Source of the DNA: Peromyscus leucopus
Taxonomy: Eukaryota > Chordata > Mammalia > Rodentia > Cricetidae
Assembly: GCF_004664715.2 (NCBI RefSeq)
Contig: NC_051086.1
Span: 69,247,486 to 69,311,485, forward strand
DNA: 64,000 bases
Direction of reading: 5' to 3'
How positions within the stretch are numbered: position 1 is the first letter of the stretch; the number at the start of each line of letters is the position of its first letter. Shown piece by piece: positions 30,106 to 42,180 of this stretch. Under the pieces are notes generated by a model. That model saw only the letters and a list, made by a program, of their open reading frames with translations, was not told where the DNA came from and ran no database searches. The translations under genes and the position numbers were made by a program.

Positions 30106-33100
30106 GAACCGCGCTGTGCGCTCTGTGGGCCGCGCGGGGCTGGGGCTCTGTGGGCGCAGAAGAAGGGACTGAGGCGGGGGCAAGGGCTGGGCGCCCCTAT
30201 CTGCCTGGCAGCTGCATGCACCTCGGCCACGGCGGCTGCACGACGCACAGTCGCGAGGCCCCGGGCGCCGGCGCCGGGCACAGGCTGGCCCCGGAGGCGC
30301 CGCTCGGCCTCGCAGTCCCGGCGACCCAGGCCCGCGGCCGGGGCTCCCTCTGCTGGCCACTGGCTGTGTGTCCGCAGCTCCTGCTGGTCCCTGTCGCTGG
30401 AGCCAAGCCAAGCACAGAAGAGCGGCCTGGTCTCCGATTTCCCTTCTAGAACACTGTGGACCCACTCATCACCCCCTTTCCACGTTTTCTGGGTGCATGG
30501 TCTGGGAAAGTGGATGCTTCCCGTTTCACTTTCTCCTTTCCAGCGCGTCTGTTGGGGTGGCCTTGTTGCTTCAATACCATGGCCTCCAGAATTCTGTCCC
30601 ATCCCTCTGCCTTCTGGAATCATTCGGTGTTTGGGCTGCTGAATAGAGTGGCAGAATCTGGCCTAAAAATCCCTCCTTAGAACTCGACTAACTCCCGGGG
30701 TGTGAGTGTGGGTCACTAAGCTGTTCCCTTCCGTGCTTCAGCTGGTGGGCGACTTTCAAGGGGGTCTGGGCTGTGTCTCACCAGTCCCATGGGGCTAGTG
30801 CTTCCCCAAGACCCATTCCATCAAGGACAGCTAGCTGCTCCCATCCATTTCGCTCAGAGGGCCGCACCTCTCATCATCACTAAACTGGCAGGCGCTTTCA
30901 GTCCTTAGCCGAAGTGGTCGGGGTGGCTGGCAAGCAGTTACTCCTTCAGCATGTCTCTGGGGTTGTGGTCACTGAGCACCTCACCTTTCTTCCTTTAAAT
31001 CCAGGGGGTTTGACCAAGGAGGTCGCCTCTCTGGGCACTGTGCACCCCGGGGAGTTGGACTAGCTCATGGGGACATCAGGGATAGTGATTTGAAAGGGAG
31101 GGTGACATGCAGGTAGAATCGAAAGTTCCAGGACCTCCAAATGCTCAGGACTCCTTCCTGGGGTGATACATTTGCAAGGAAAAAAAACTATCAAATTCTT
31201 CCTGGAAGAAGGCTGCCCAAACTATGCTGAAGTCCAGGGGCTGAGGAGAAGAGAGGTTGGGGGGGGGGGCGTAGAAGATCTCATCCCAACCCTAGGTAGG
31301 TCATGGCTTCCCTGTCTCTCTGATCTACTTGACCAGCAATGAGGTCCATGAACCAAGCAGGAACAGGAAAGCTCCCTCGCCCCTTCCCATGGCACCTCTC
31401 CTTATCTCTGCGTTTATTCGAGGTCACTTTGGGTTGAAACGCCTGTAAAATTCACAGAGCAAGGCCTGCGCTGGCTTTTTGCGGCCTCTCCCTTTCAACC
31501 AGGAAAGAATGTCGGGAGTTGGCTGTGGGTCCCCCGCGGCCTGCGGACACCAGGGGGCACCACTCAGGTGGTGGGCATGATCGCAGCGGAGCAGCCACCG
31601 GAGAGGGTCTGTCTTGGAAGGCCGGCTGCAGCAGCTCGGGTGGGGTACTACTTCAGATCCTGGAACGCAGTTTGGAGAGTCCTCCCGCCCCCTTACTTTC
31701 GGGCTTACACGCCCCCACTCCCGGGGTTGCCTACCCAGTGGTCCGCTGGGCCCCAGCTGCAAGGCCAAGTGCGGCTTGGGGATCCTACAGCCGATGGGTC
31801 CCAGACAAAGGCCAGGCCACTCCCAGGCCCAATTAAGCCATCAGCCTTCCCAGCCTTCATTGTCTCTGGGGTCGCCAATTAGCTCAGGCGCCCGCGTACC
31901 CGCTGCTCCGGTGCCCCACGGCCTTCTTAACCCTTCAGGACCTGCTATCGGGGGGCCTTGGACGGCAAATCCGTCTGCAGAGGGGCGTGTGTAAGCGATG
32001 GGGATCGCAGGGTCGCCGAGACCTGTCGGTGGGTGACCTAGCGTGTCGCCTAGAGTCTCTAAGGGGAGTGTGGGGTCTGGCAGAACAGCGTATGCTGGTT
32101 TAGGACTGAGTGTGATCCACCGGCGAACAGGGAGATTCGGAATTAGGGGGCTCGGTGAGACCCCTAGCGGCCCAACTGCATGGGCCCCGAGACCTAGGAC
32201 GCGGGATTTCCCACGCGGTTAACCCGAGGCTTCCGGACCCTCAAGCTATTCCTTCCCTCCCAACTTCCCGGCTGCCAGTGAGGGCATCCGCACCTCGGTA
32301 GTTGGCCCTGCCCTCCCGGAGGGCGTGGAGCTGGGCTCCACCTTCCCCGGCGGCGGCCGACTCCTGGGCTGGGGGAGGAGCACGACGCGCCGGGATCTCG
32401 GGACACCCGCCCTCGCCTGCCCAGGCTCAAGGCTCCGTCCCCTGCCGTTCTAGGAGAAGGTGGCTGCGGAGGCACAGGTCTGGGAGAGATCGGAGTTGCA
32501 ACTCTGACCTCTCCTTTCTAGCTTGAGAACGACCCTAAAGCCAATCTGGCTTCCTCCTCCCGAACCCATCCGCCTCTCGGCCCTTGACCCCGAAGTTTGG
32601 AGCACTATCGGGTAGGCAGGGTCCAGCCAAGGGTCCAGAGTCCTGGGCTCTAAGGACTGGGGTGCAGTGGGATGACGTCCCCGAGCGCTGGAGGTAGCTG
32701 GGCGCTCCAGGTGGTCTTTGGACATTGCGTCCCGAGTGCAGGCAGGTGGCCCGCAGGGAAAGTGTTGGTGTCCGGAGGACTCTTTGCCCCTCGGAGTTTC
32801 TCTTGGGTCCTCTAGGGGCGCATATGTGTCCATCGGGTTTGTGGATGCCGAGGACCCCGAACTCCCTCCCTTCTTTGAGGCTGCACGGGACGCGGGAGCC
32901 TGTCCAGTTCCCAGGCCGCAGGAACTCCTAACGTGCCCACGAGATGGCGCTCCAGGCCAGGGGCCGGTCCGCAGCCGACGCAACCCTGCCTGCCGGAGCC
33001 TGAGAAGCACTGTGTCCGGGGAAATGGGCAGTGCACAGAACCTCCGACCGCTGTAGGTCCAAGCCCAGAAACTTTCGAGAGGCTACTGAAGACGGCTGCG

Positions 33101-33790
33101 GGCACCGACTAGAGAGCTCAAAGCTTGGTGTGGGGTCTTCTCTTTGGAACTGCCCTGCAGTGCCAGCTCCCAGTCCTGAGAGGCCAGACTGAGAAACAAC
33201 AACCTATGTATGGCTGTGGCCTCTCGGGATCCCTCTTAGAACAGAGAAGGAGCTTGCCTCTGGCCTTCCTGGACTCTCTGAGGCGCCATCAGGGCTGGCA
33301 TCCACGAGCTCTGGAAGACATGCCTGTGGCGTATTAGAGTGTGGGCTCCACTGGACCATGCACGCTTGAATGTAATAGCTGGCCCAGGCATTCCTCAGCT
33401 CTTACCTCCACCTCCTCAGCCTCACCCAGATCGTCAAGGTCACACGAAGAGGCTGTTGGGCAAACACCTGGGAGCAGCATACCTGAGGACCGGAGGGTCG
33501 TGTCTCTCAAGACTACCAAAGGCTCAGGAGAGACTTTGGATCTTCAGTTTTTCCAGCTGGAGGAGGCAATGAATAAGAAGGGCTCAGGGCTGAGCAACCA
33601 GAGGCTGGGGGCAGGTTTGAGTTGGAGACTCAGCCTGGGTAAAGAGGGAGGCCCGGTAGCTAAGAAATGGCACATTTCAAGTGGGGGTAATTCTTGGAAG
33701 TTAGGCACCAAAGATTCCAGCAGCTCACCGCCGCCCCCCCCCCGTGGGGGAGGGGAGCAGAAGAACTCAACACACACCTTTTAAGAACAC
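30106..33790. other. GC-rich flank downstream of TBX2
   Basis: CpG-rich stretches continue at about 30.1-30.4 kb and 31.5-33.1 kb. Open frames of up to 186 codons are present but lack splice context or any family I recognise. A human ORF gene, C17orf82, lies between TBX2 and TBX4, but I cannot align it from memory and make no call. A unique block near 31,825-31,885 (cccaattaagcc, cgccaattagctc) has homeodomain-type cores. No young SINE is seen until 33.79 kb. Confidence 0.5.
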
Positions 33791-33794
33791 AAAG

Positions 33795-34012
33795 CTAGCT
33801 GGGCGGTGGTGGCGCACACCTTTAGTCCCAGCACTGGGGAGGCAGAGGCAGGTGGATCTCTGTGAGTCTGAGGCCAGCCTGGTCTACAGAGCGAGTTCCA
33901 GGACAGCCAGGGCTACACAGAGAAACCCTGTCTCAAAAAACCAAAAACCAAAAAAATAAAAATAAAAATAAAACAAACAAACAAAAAACCCAACAACAAC
34001 AAAACAAAATAA
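33795..34012 (+). repeat. B1 SINE with long A-rich tail
   Basis: Full B1: agctgggcggtggtggcgc, 'tttagtcccagcact', 'gaggccagcctggtctacag', 'gagaaaccctgtctc', then about 70 bases of A-rich tail. It is the first young SINE to the right of TBX2. Confidence 0.95.
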
Positions 34013-34194
34013 AACCCACACAGCTAGGAAGCTGCCCTGTTACCACCGATCTTTCCTTACATGCATTTCCCCACCCCAGCCAGGCTCAGCATCTTCCCCA
34101 TCAGGATATACCAGAGCATAGGGTCAAACCTTCAGTAATTTAATAGTCATCAACAGATACATCTACTGCAGAACACAGGCTCTGTAGGAAAACT

Positions 34195-34310
34195 GAACAG
34201 GAGATAACACGTTCAAGGTCAAACTTTGCCTCTAGCTGTAAGACTTTGGACACCACGACTCTCTTTTTCTGGGCTTCAGAATCCTCCTTGGCAAAGTAAA
34301 AGGTGTGGAC
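34195..34310 (+). repeat. MIR fragment
   Basis: Sense MIR order: 'aaactttgcctctagctgtaag', 'ctttggacaccacg', 'tctgggcttcagaatcctcc'. Confidence 0.5.
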
Positions 34311-35309
34311 TAAAACCAAAGTGATATGTGAGTGACAAGTTGGAGTGTTCCCCTCCCCAGCCTCAACTGCCCCTGACAAACACCTAGTCCTTGAGGAACC
34401 TGGGCCTGAGAGAGAGAGGGGCATAGCCATTCATGGACCTTGGGGGCTTTGGCTGTGGCTAAGATTCTTGGGGTGGGGGCAGGATTGGTGGCCTGGATGA
34501 ATTCCCAATTAGGAAACTGCATTCCAGGTTCTGAAACCCTCAGGGAACCAGCTGGCTCCAGCTGCCTCCAGTCCCTGTGGGATGGGGCTGTCACTGGTCA
34601 GCCTTCCCACCAAGCTGAGTTTGGAGAGGGCACATCCTATGGGTTGTGAGGAGGCGACTGTGGCCTCCAGTACCACAGTTTGCTGACAGACTGCATGCAG
34701 CAGTCTCCCCAAAGAGAGAAAGCGAGACCAGTAAGAGGCCTTCTGAGGCCCCCCCATTAAAGGGTATCCCCTAGATCTGGACTACTTATTTGGACTCATT
34801 CTTTCCCTGAACGAAAGGCTTGGTGGTCTTCAAAGCACTGGCACACAAGGGCTCTCACTGAAGGTCAATTCAGGGGCAGTACAGTGATCCTGAACCATAG
34901 AATTTATGATTCTCTGAACATTGGGGTTCAGAGAAATGAAGGCCTTCAGGATATCCAGTAAATAACGGACGGGACTCTTTCACAATCCCGTGGGCAGGGC
35001 CCTTGGCAGCAGCAGCTAATGAGGTGATGACGGGTAGGAGTCAGCCTCCAGCCTCGCTGCTGGGAAAGGACAAAAGGGTCTGGTGCATGACCCCTCTGCT
35101 GCCGGATGCTGAGCCCTGATGTCCTGACTAGAGTCTGTGTCTGTGGGAGAAGTGGCTGAATGAGGAGACCAAGATGGCTGCTGGCGTCACATCGGTCTGG
35201 CAGGGGGGCTTAGACATGACCCATCTCCACTCATATTTTTATTTCTTGAAGAGAACTGGGTGTCCTCTGGCTTCCATGGCAACAGCTCCTCAGCCTGACA
35301 GGAGGAGCT

Positions 35310-35420
35310 GTGGACCACCTACTACATGCCAAACATGTTTCTTCTTCTTCTTGGAATGGGAACTTCCGTTTCAGAGGGGAAAATCAAGGCTTAGCCCTGT
35401 CCAGGCTCAAGGGAGCTAAG
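35310..35420 (-). repeat. MIR fragment
   Basis: Antisense MIR order: 'ctactacatgccaaacatg', then 'cgtttcagaggggaaaatcaagg'. Confidence 0.45.
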
Positions 35421-35889
35421 AAACAGATCTCAGAGTCTTCCCTGTCCAGTGTGCTCTTTCCCAGAGCCCTGAGGGTTCCTGCTCTATGCTTTCGGGGCAT
35501 CAGAGTCTCCCAGGTCATTTGGCCCAGCCCTCAGGATGGGATGTCATAGGAGTAATTTTTATTTAGTGCTGGAGTGGATGATTAGATCCTTAGCTCTCTT
35601 TCCTCAACTGGGGATATTACTGCCTTCTCAAATCAGACATCTCTTCTAATCTTTCCCAGTTTGCCCATAAGATTTTTGGTCTCAGCACTGATATCCTACG
35701 CAACAGAAATCTCTTAGGTTTGAGAAGTAGCCCCCCACCCCCACATCTCCACATCACCTATGCATGTGGAGACGGCATGTACACTAATAGCCACAAATAG
35801 ACATTTGTACAGGTGCCCCCCACACTTGACCCCATGCAGACACAGTCCTGTAATCACAGAGGTTTGCTTATATACAGATACACTCAGGC

Positions 35890-36062
35890 ATAGGGGAAGC
35901 TGAGGCAGGAGGATCATGAGTTTGAGGTTAGTTGGGTATGATGGCTCATGCCTGTAATCTGACATTTAGTAGGCTGAGACCGGAGTATTACCACCAGATG
36001 AAGGCAGGCCTGGACTACACAACGAGATTCCCATCTCAAACAAACAAACTCTCTCCAAACAC
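35890..36062 (+). repeat. B1-type SINE, apparently two overlapping fragments
   Basis: A B1 middle segment (aagctgaggcaggaggatc) precedes a second B1 start (gttgggtatgatggctcatg) that ends in CAAAC repeats. Confidence 0.6.
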
Positions 36063-36568
36063 AAAAAGAAAAGACACTGAGCCAGTCTGTACTACATAGT
36101 GGGATCCTGTCCTAAAGACACACAGGCGAGCTCTCCCCTGGCCTTGCTTTCTGGGGCTCAGTCCTTTTCCACCAGACTCTATTCACTGCCCTGTCTCTCT
36201 GGGGAAAGTATGGATTTCATCAAATCTCTGTGTCCAGCAAGATCATTGGCTCCCCCAAGGGGCAGCTGGTGTCTTTTTTGCTCCTTGCTGGGACCCCAGA
36301 CCTAATACTTCTCCCACAAATAAGAGGGGTACGGAAAACATTTGAAGAAGAAATGAATGAATTCCACCCTCCAGAAGCAGGGCCTGCAGGAGAATCCCTG
36401 CTGGACACTCCTACCCAAGGCCTAGGCCAAAGGCCCTCCTCCAAGACCACTTGGAGTCTGTTGTGGAGAGCTCCCGAGGACATGCAGCTTCAGTCCTAGC
36501 CAGTCAAGGCCGCCTCAGAACCAAGGCCCAGGTTGGCTGGTAGAAGCATATCTGTGCACGTGCGTGCA

Positions 36569-36569
<1 letters not shown>

Positions 36570-36608
<39 letters not shown>
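36570..36608. repeat. (GT)n microsatellite
   Basis: About 19 GT units preceded by imperfect TGCG/TGCA units. Confidence 0.95.
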
Positions 36609-36609
<1 letters not shown>

Positions 36610-37181
36610 GTGTCTGTGTCTTCGCAGAGAACTTCCCTGTGCTGTAAAAGGTCCCAGGCTACCTACATACAAATACTACTAGTCTTTCAATCCTGCTCTC
36701 CAGCAAGGCTGGTAATTTTCTGTGCTCTGGGGGTTTGGTACTCTCTGGATTCTGGGGCAAAAGACTTGCTCCTCCCACTCGGGGGGCCTCTCTACCTGCG
36801 ACCATTGTGGAGCCGCCTAGCATGTCTGCTGGTGAGTATTCCTTGTGTCCTGAGATGAGGGCCCCCCTGCTGGACACCCTCCGAAGGCTGCAGAAACTCC
36901 TACGGTGCTCCAGGCTCTTTAGCCTGGCAATGGGGCCCTTGTGGGTCCTGCCTACTCCCCGGACCCTATTCCAGGCTACTCTCGGACACCTTCCCTCGGG
37001 GCTGTCTGCAATATGCCATGCTGCCCTCCCTCAAAGCTGGGCCCACTGCTTCCTCCAGGATTTTCTGGCCTTCTTTGTTCCGAGTTGGGTACCTAGCATA
37101 GTGTTTTGTAGTTAGCAATCAGTGACTGTGCCATTTTAGCCTCCCGGATTGCTTCAGCCGAGCTCCCCAGCACCCATCTGT

Positions 37182-37280
37182 GGGAGGATAGGGCGATACC
37201 GTGTATTACCGCCTGGGAGGATTGGGCGATACCGTGTATAACCGCCTGGGAGGATAGGGCGATACCGTGTATTACCGCCT
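37182..37280. repeat. 33-bp minisatellite, three copies
   Basis: Three near-identical 33-bp units beginning 'gggaggatagggcgatacc' and ending 'taccgcct', with one or two substitutions between copies. Each unit carries two CpGs. On the minus strand it encodes an 11-residue repeat, but nothing else supports a gene. Confidence 0.92.
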
Positions 37281-37719
37281 GGCGGATGCTGTCAGGCTCG
37301 CTTTGCTTCTCCTGAAGGGCAAGCCTGGAATGGGAGCCTGGGCACATGACCTAGAAGTGTATAAATTCCCCGGCCCCCTCCCCGAAGGAGGGCTATGAAT
37401 GTTAGTGCGTGTGTGCTGGCTGGTGGCTCCCTTCTTTCTGCAAACTCAGGCTCGTGTGGAGGTGTTCCTTGCTGGAGGGTGACGTGACCTGATTGGATCG
37501 AGGTCTCCAGACGTTTAAAAAAAAAAAAAAAAAAGGCTCTTTCTGACCACTAGGTGGGGATCTAGGGTTGTCCAGACAGCTAGTCGCTGCCCGCCTCCTC
37601 CTGCCTCTCTGAAACCGAGTTTCTACCTGGCTGCCATCTCCCTGAAGAGGTTCTGGCTCTCTCTTTGTGCCTCCGCTCCAAATTCTGTTCAGCACTTCTG
37701 CCAGACTCAAACACGGCAG

Positions 37720-37965
37720 GATGTGACTAAGAGCATGGAAAGTGTGCAACCAGTGAGGCCCGGTTCAAATTCTGTGGTTGAACTTCCTCCTCCTCCTTCC
37801 CCTCCTCCTTCTCTTCCTCCTCCTCCTCTTGAGACAGCGTCCCACTATGTAGCTCCGGTTGCCCTGGAACTCACTCTATAGACCAGGCTGAACTCAAACT
37901 CACAGAGATGCTCCTGCCTCTGTCTCCCAAGTGCTTGGATTAACTCCATGCCCGGTTTGTGGTTT
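37720..37965 (-). repeat. B1 SINE beside TCC-rich tract and a MIR scrap
   Basis: About 37,720-37,780 resembles a sense MIR piece (gtgactaagagcatgg, ggttcaaattctgtgg). 37,785-37,830 is TCC-rich. 37,830-37,962 is antisense B1 (gagacagcgtcccactatg, ggaactcactctatagacc, agtgcttggatta). Confidence 0.75.
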
Positions 37966-38732
37966 GTGGCTTGAGCCTCAAGTTTCCATCTGGGAATAGA
38001 CTGGATTGCCTTAGTTTGAAGAGGACAAAGGGAGATGCGTCCGCTAGGGTGCAAAGACCGCGAGGCAGCCCTCTTGCTTTGTCAGAGCAGCCTTGTCCTT
38101 CCTCCACCCTGCACAGTGTCCCGTGGTGTACCCCGCCCTTCGCTGTCACCTTCACAGTGCAGCTGTCTTTCTGTGGGCTCAGCCTCTGGCTTACCTCTCC
38201 CCTGCCCTATGCCCCCCAGGGACTCTTTTTGGACCCCTCCCACCCTTCACTGGAGGACACTGACCTGTTCGGCAACTCCCATTCTCCAAGTCTTGCTGGG
38301 AAAGGGGTCCATCAGCTTCTTCGATTCATCCTCTTTCCAGGTGCCTGGCTTCTGGCTTCCATCAGTGCCCTCGGAGATCAGACTCTCATCTGGGTTCCTG
38401 ACAACATTCCAAAAGCTCAAAAGGCTCTCTGCCACCACCAGAATAGGGGTTCTCAGCCTCTCCCCTACCCCGGGCCAGTGCTGAGCTTTCCCCTCCCCAT
38501 TCCAGGTAGGGAAAGCCCAGGGACCAGGGCAGGTTCTCCAAGGGGTGATTCAAGGTCACACAGGGAAGGGGACCATGGCACTTGTGACTAGTCCTTCATG
38601 TCAGGTGTTCTTGATCAGGCTCAGGCTCACTCACATCTAAGTAGGATTCCTGGACCTACAGCCAGAGGGAGCCCTTCTTCACAGTTCTCTAGCCCCTTGG
38701 TGAACGGAGGCTGCCATGCATTACTTCACTGA

Positions 38733-38738
38733 GTGTGT

Positions 38739-38786
<48 letters not shown>
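38733..38786. repeat. (GT)n microsatellite
   Basis: About 27 GT units with one interruption. Confidence 0.97.
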
Positions 38787-38879
38787 ACTGCTAGACCAAG
38801 AGTGCCAGGCACACTTCCTCTCTCAGAGGCTGTTTTCCCAGGGCTTCTTCTTGCTGGCAAAAAGATTTTTTTGGTCCGG

Positions 38880-39085
38880 TTTCTGATGTGTATGCGCATG
38901 AGTCTTCATGAGTTAGTTTGTGTCTACCACAGACTTGCAGGAGCCCGAGGAGGCCAGAAGAGGGCATGGGATCCCTGGATGTGAGCCACCTGACTGAGGG
39001 TGCTGGGAACAGAGCCCTGGGTCCTGCACAAGAGCAGTAAGCACTCTTGGTACCACTGAGCCAGCTCTCTATCCCCTCTCTTGAT
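38880..39085 (-). repeat. B2/B3-family SINE
   Basis: Antisense B2/B3: 'gaggccagaagagggcatggg', 'gtgagccacctgac', 'gtgctgggaacagagcc', 'agcactcttggtaccactgag'. Confidence 0.8.
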
Positions 39086-39215
39086 TTAAAGAGGGTTGGG
39101 GGGGGATGAAAGGCTTGGGAAATGCCTCAGTGAGTAAAGTACTGCTTCCCAAGTGGGAGGGACTGAGTTCCAATCCCCTGAACCCATTCAAGAGGTTTTG
39201 TTGTTGTTGTTGTTT

Positions 39216-39320
39216 GGTTTTTTTTTTTTTTTTTTTGAGCCAGGGTTTCTCTCAGTTCTGGCTGTCCTCGCACTCTCAGAGATCCACCTGCCTCTGCCTC
39301 CTGAGTGCTGCTGGGACACA
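39216..39320 (-). repeat. B1 SINE (5'-truncated)
   Basis: A poly-T tail, then 'gagccagggtttctctcag', 'ctgtcctcgcactctcagag', and the end at 'cctgagtgctg'. The pol III promoter end is missing. Confidence 0.8.
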
Positions 39321-39324
39321 TTCA

Positions 39325-39505
39325 CTTATTCTCTTTACATTTATTTATGTGTACCTGTGCATTTGTGTACCTCAACACACACGTGCAGGTCAGAGGATAA
39401 CTTCTGGAAATGAGTTCTCTCCTTTCAGCATGTGGGTCTTGGGAAAAGACTCCGGGTCCTCGGGTTTTGCAGTGAGTGCTCTTACCATCTTGCTAGCTCC
39501 AAAAG
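39325..39505 (-). repeat. B3-family SINE
   Basis: Antisense B3: 'gcaggtcagaggataacttc', 'catgtgggtcttgggaaaag', 'gtgctcttaccatcttgct'. It abuts the B1 on its left. Confidence 0.75.
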
Positions 39506-39547
39506 AGTCATACTTTTAAAGTGCACACTTCAGTGAGGTGGGGGGGG

Positions 39548-39640
39548 GGTTGTTTTTTGGAAGTGGTAACAGTGTCTTACCATGTTGCTCAGGGTGACCT
39601 CAAACTCCTGTGCTCAGGTGCTTCTCCTGCCTCCGCCTCC
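39548..39640 (-). repeat. B1-related SINE remnant
   Basis: Antisense order: 'gtcttaccatgttgctcag', 'gacctcaaactcctgtgctc', 'ctgcctccgcctcctgagc'. Its last part runs into the adjacent minisatellite. Confidence 0.65.
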
Positions 39641-39909
39641 TGAGCAGCTGGCCTACAGGTGTAGTAGGGTCTGAGCAGCTGGGCTACAGGGGTACGGCCT
39701 GAGCACCTGGGCTACAGGTGTAGGGCCTGAGCACCTGGGCTACAGGTGTAGGGCCTGAGCAGCTGGGCTACAGGTGTAGTAGGGTCTGAGCAGCTGGGCT
39801 ACAGGTGTAGTAGGGTCTGAGCAGCTGGGCTACAGGTGTAGTAGGGTCTGAGCAGCTGGGCTACAGGTGTAGTAGGGCCTGAGCAGCTGGGCTACAGGTG
39901 TATGTCCTG
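39640..39909. repeat. 28/31-bp minisatellite, about nine copies
   Basis: Units read 'ctgagcagctgggctacagg' followed by tgtagggc (28 bp) or tgtagtagggt/c (31 bp, an added 'tag'). Copies share a few substitutions (agcacc versus agcagc). The unit matches the 'ctgagcagctgg-ctacaggtg' end of the neighbouring B1-related SINE. Confidence 0.93.
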
Positions 39910-40439
39910 AGTGGGTCAGGGAGTCTGGCTGCAGGCATCTAGGGTTATGGGACTCAGCTGAGGGGCTGAGAGGTCAGGAGATGGCTTTGTACCTCCCCAC
40001 CCCGACAATCCCAGGGCAATGCTGCAATGGTCCCTCTGTAGTCACGTGCTGCATCCATCCCTCTTACACCCACACAAATACCTCCCTGCCCATCGCTGCT
40101 GTCAGGAACGGTTACAGCACAGAGCCAGGCTTGCCGAGCTTTCCAAAGGCCTCCTAAGAGCCAGGTGCTTCCCAGTGTCACTTTTCTTAATGCAGAAAGA
40201 TGTACGGGTCAGGGGTGCAGGATGCCTACCCACTGAAGCCCAACTCAGATTAACCCAGGTCAAAAATGGAACGTGAACGTGTGGTTCTACATGAGTGAGA
40301 AAAGCAAGAGTCGCTTCAGGCTCAGTGGGAGTCAAATCAGTCTAGACTGCTGCTCGTCCGTTCTAGCGTATTACCAGACATAGCATTCGATTGGTTCAGC
40401 TTTCAGGCACGGTCTCTCCATGCTCAAAAGAAAAAGAAA

Positions 40440-40547
40440 TCAAGTGAGCTCCACCTGGGACTGGAGTTCCAGGTGGTTGTGAGCTGCCTTGTGGGGTGCT
40501 GGGAACCAAGCTCAGGTCCTGTGGGAGAGCCTTCTCTCCAGCCCCCG
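40440..40547 (-). repeat. B2/B3-family SINE fragment
   Basis: Antisense: 'ggttgtgagctgccttgtgg', 'gtgctgggaaccaagctcagg', 'ccttctctccagccccc'. Confidence 0.75.
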
Positions 40548-40559
40548 GGTTTGGTTCTT

Positions 40560-40771
40560 GGCAGCAGTGACAGGAATATTTCATGCATGGGGGAAGGACA
40601 GACACCTTTTTCCACAAATGGTGCTGGGAAAACTGGATATGCAAAAGAATGAGGTTAGATGCTTACCTTACACGATGCATCTAAATTAACTCTGACTAGA
40701 TCAAAGCTACAAAGCTCTTCAAGGAAATCTGAAGCATTTATCTAATTATTCTTTACCAATAAAAAATTGTC
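40560..40771 (+). repeat. L1 ORF2 3' fragment (dead)
   Basis: Resembles the end of rodent L1 ORF2: 'acctttttccacaaatggtg', 'ctgggaaaactggatatgc', 'aagaatgaggttagatgc'. It has no usable frame. Confidence 0.65.
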
Positions 40772-40945
40772 GCCAGGTGGTGCACAACTTTAATCCCAGC
40801 ACTGGAGAGGCAGAGGCAGGCGGATCTCTGTGAGTTTGAGGCCAGCCTGGGCTACAGAGTGAGTTCCAGGAAAGGCGCAAAGCTACACAGAGAAACCCTG
40901 TCTCAAAAAACCAAAACAAACAAACAAACAAAAAAACTGGGAGTC
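40772..40945 (+). repeat. B1 SINE
   Basis: gccaggtggtgcacaacttt, 'aatcccagcactggagagg', 'aggcgcaaagctacacagag', then an AAAC-rich tail. Confidence 0.95.
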
Positions 40946-41176
40946 AGATATCGGGGTAAAAACCTGAATGATCAGAGAAGAGGAGAGGCCACTAGTGATT
41001 TCCTTTCTCAATCCAAAAAGGGGCTGAGAGCCTCAGCCCCACCTTACTACTTCCTTTCTCCTATCCGTCCTCAGTCATTCAAGACCTCTATGGTTAATTT
41101 TGGTCAGCTATTGGCTAGCTCCGCCCTCTGACTCAAAGCAAACTTTGTCAGAATGCCATTAAAATACCATACAACA

Positions 41177-41352
41177 GCCAGGCGGTGGTGGCACACGCCT
41201 TTAATCCCAGCACTCAGGAGGCAGAGGCAGGCGGATCTCTGTGAGTTCGAATAGTCCAGCCTGGTCTACAGAGCGAGATCCAGGACAGGCTCCAAAACTA
41301 CACAGAGAAACCCTGTCTCAAAAAACCAAAACAAACAAACAAATAAATAAAA
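41177..41352 (+). repeat. B1 SINE
   Basis: gccaggcggtggtggcacac, 'ggcggatctctgtgagttcg', 'ccaaaactacacagagaaac', then an A-rich tail. Young and near consensus. Confidence 0.96.
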
Positions 41353-41429
41353 TCACACAACAGAAATCCTAAGAGAAGCTTTATTACCTTGGAAATGTTT
41401 TCTTGACTAGGATATCAAAAACATGAGTC

Positions 41430-41665
41430 TGTATTAGCCAAGTTCTCTAGGGGAACAGGGCTCATGGAATAATACACATTCAAGGGGGATTTATTAGAAT
41501 GGTTTGCATGATACTGTCTGGGGAGTCCAACAATGGGCATCTTTACAGAGGTGGGGTTGAGACCCCAGTAGCTGCTCAGTCCTTGAGGCTAGATACCTTA
41601 GCATTGCCAACCTGGTCCTGAAGGGCTGTGGATTCTAGAGAGCTGCTGGTCTTCAGTCAAGATTG
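41430..41665. repeat. rodent interspersed repeat, family not named
   Basis: Resembles a repeat I know from rodent genomes ('caagttctctaggggaacag', 'gggggatttattagaatgg', 'gctgctggtcttcagtc'). I cannot name the family with confidence. Confidence 0.5.
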
Positions 41666-41837
41666 GAAGGCCAAAGATGCTGCCTTCTCCTGAGTGCTGG
41701 GGTTATAGGTGTGCACCATCTTGCCTGGTTTATGTGATGTTGAGGACTGACCCCGGGCTTTGTGAATGCTAGCCAAGGGTTCTGCCAGCCGAGCTGTGTC
41801 CACATGTGACTTATTTGTCCTTTGTCATTGTTCCGTT

Positions 41838-42180
41838 TGGACTTTATATTTTGGAAACAGGGTCTTGCTATATGACCCTGGAGGGCCTGGTGCTCACTAT
41901 GTAGTTCAGGATGGCCTCAAACTCTTAACAAGCTTTCTGATTTAGTCTCCAGGGTACTAGAATTGTACAAACATGCGTTACCATACTTGAACTTTATTAA
42001 TTAGCTAATTTATTATGTGTAAGGGCATTTTTTGTTTGTCCATTTGTTTTGTTCTGTTGGCTTTTCAAGACAGGACTTCTCTGTGTATCCCTAGCTGTTC
42101 TGGAACTAGTGTAGACCAGGCTGGCCTCAAACTCACAGAGATCCACCTGCCTTTGCCTCCCGAGTGCTGGGATTATGTTT
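41838..42180 (-). repeat. two B1 SINEs
   Basis: 41,838-41,995 is a diverged antisense B1 (ggaaacagggtcttgctata, cactatgtagttcagg). 42,050-42,176 is a better preserved one (ctggaactagtgtagacc, cgagtgctgggatta). Confidence 0.8.

Noticed and set aside
30037..30642. Overlapping frames of 142-192 codons just after TBX2
   Set aside because: Both strands are open because stop codons are rare in GC-rich DNA. No conserved protein pattern is recognised.
32450..33010. 186-codon minus-strand frame, considered as a C17orf82-like gene
   Set aside because: I cannot verify similarity from memory, the strand and position are unproven, and CpG-rich DNA gives such frames by chance.
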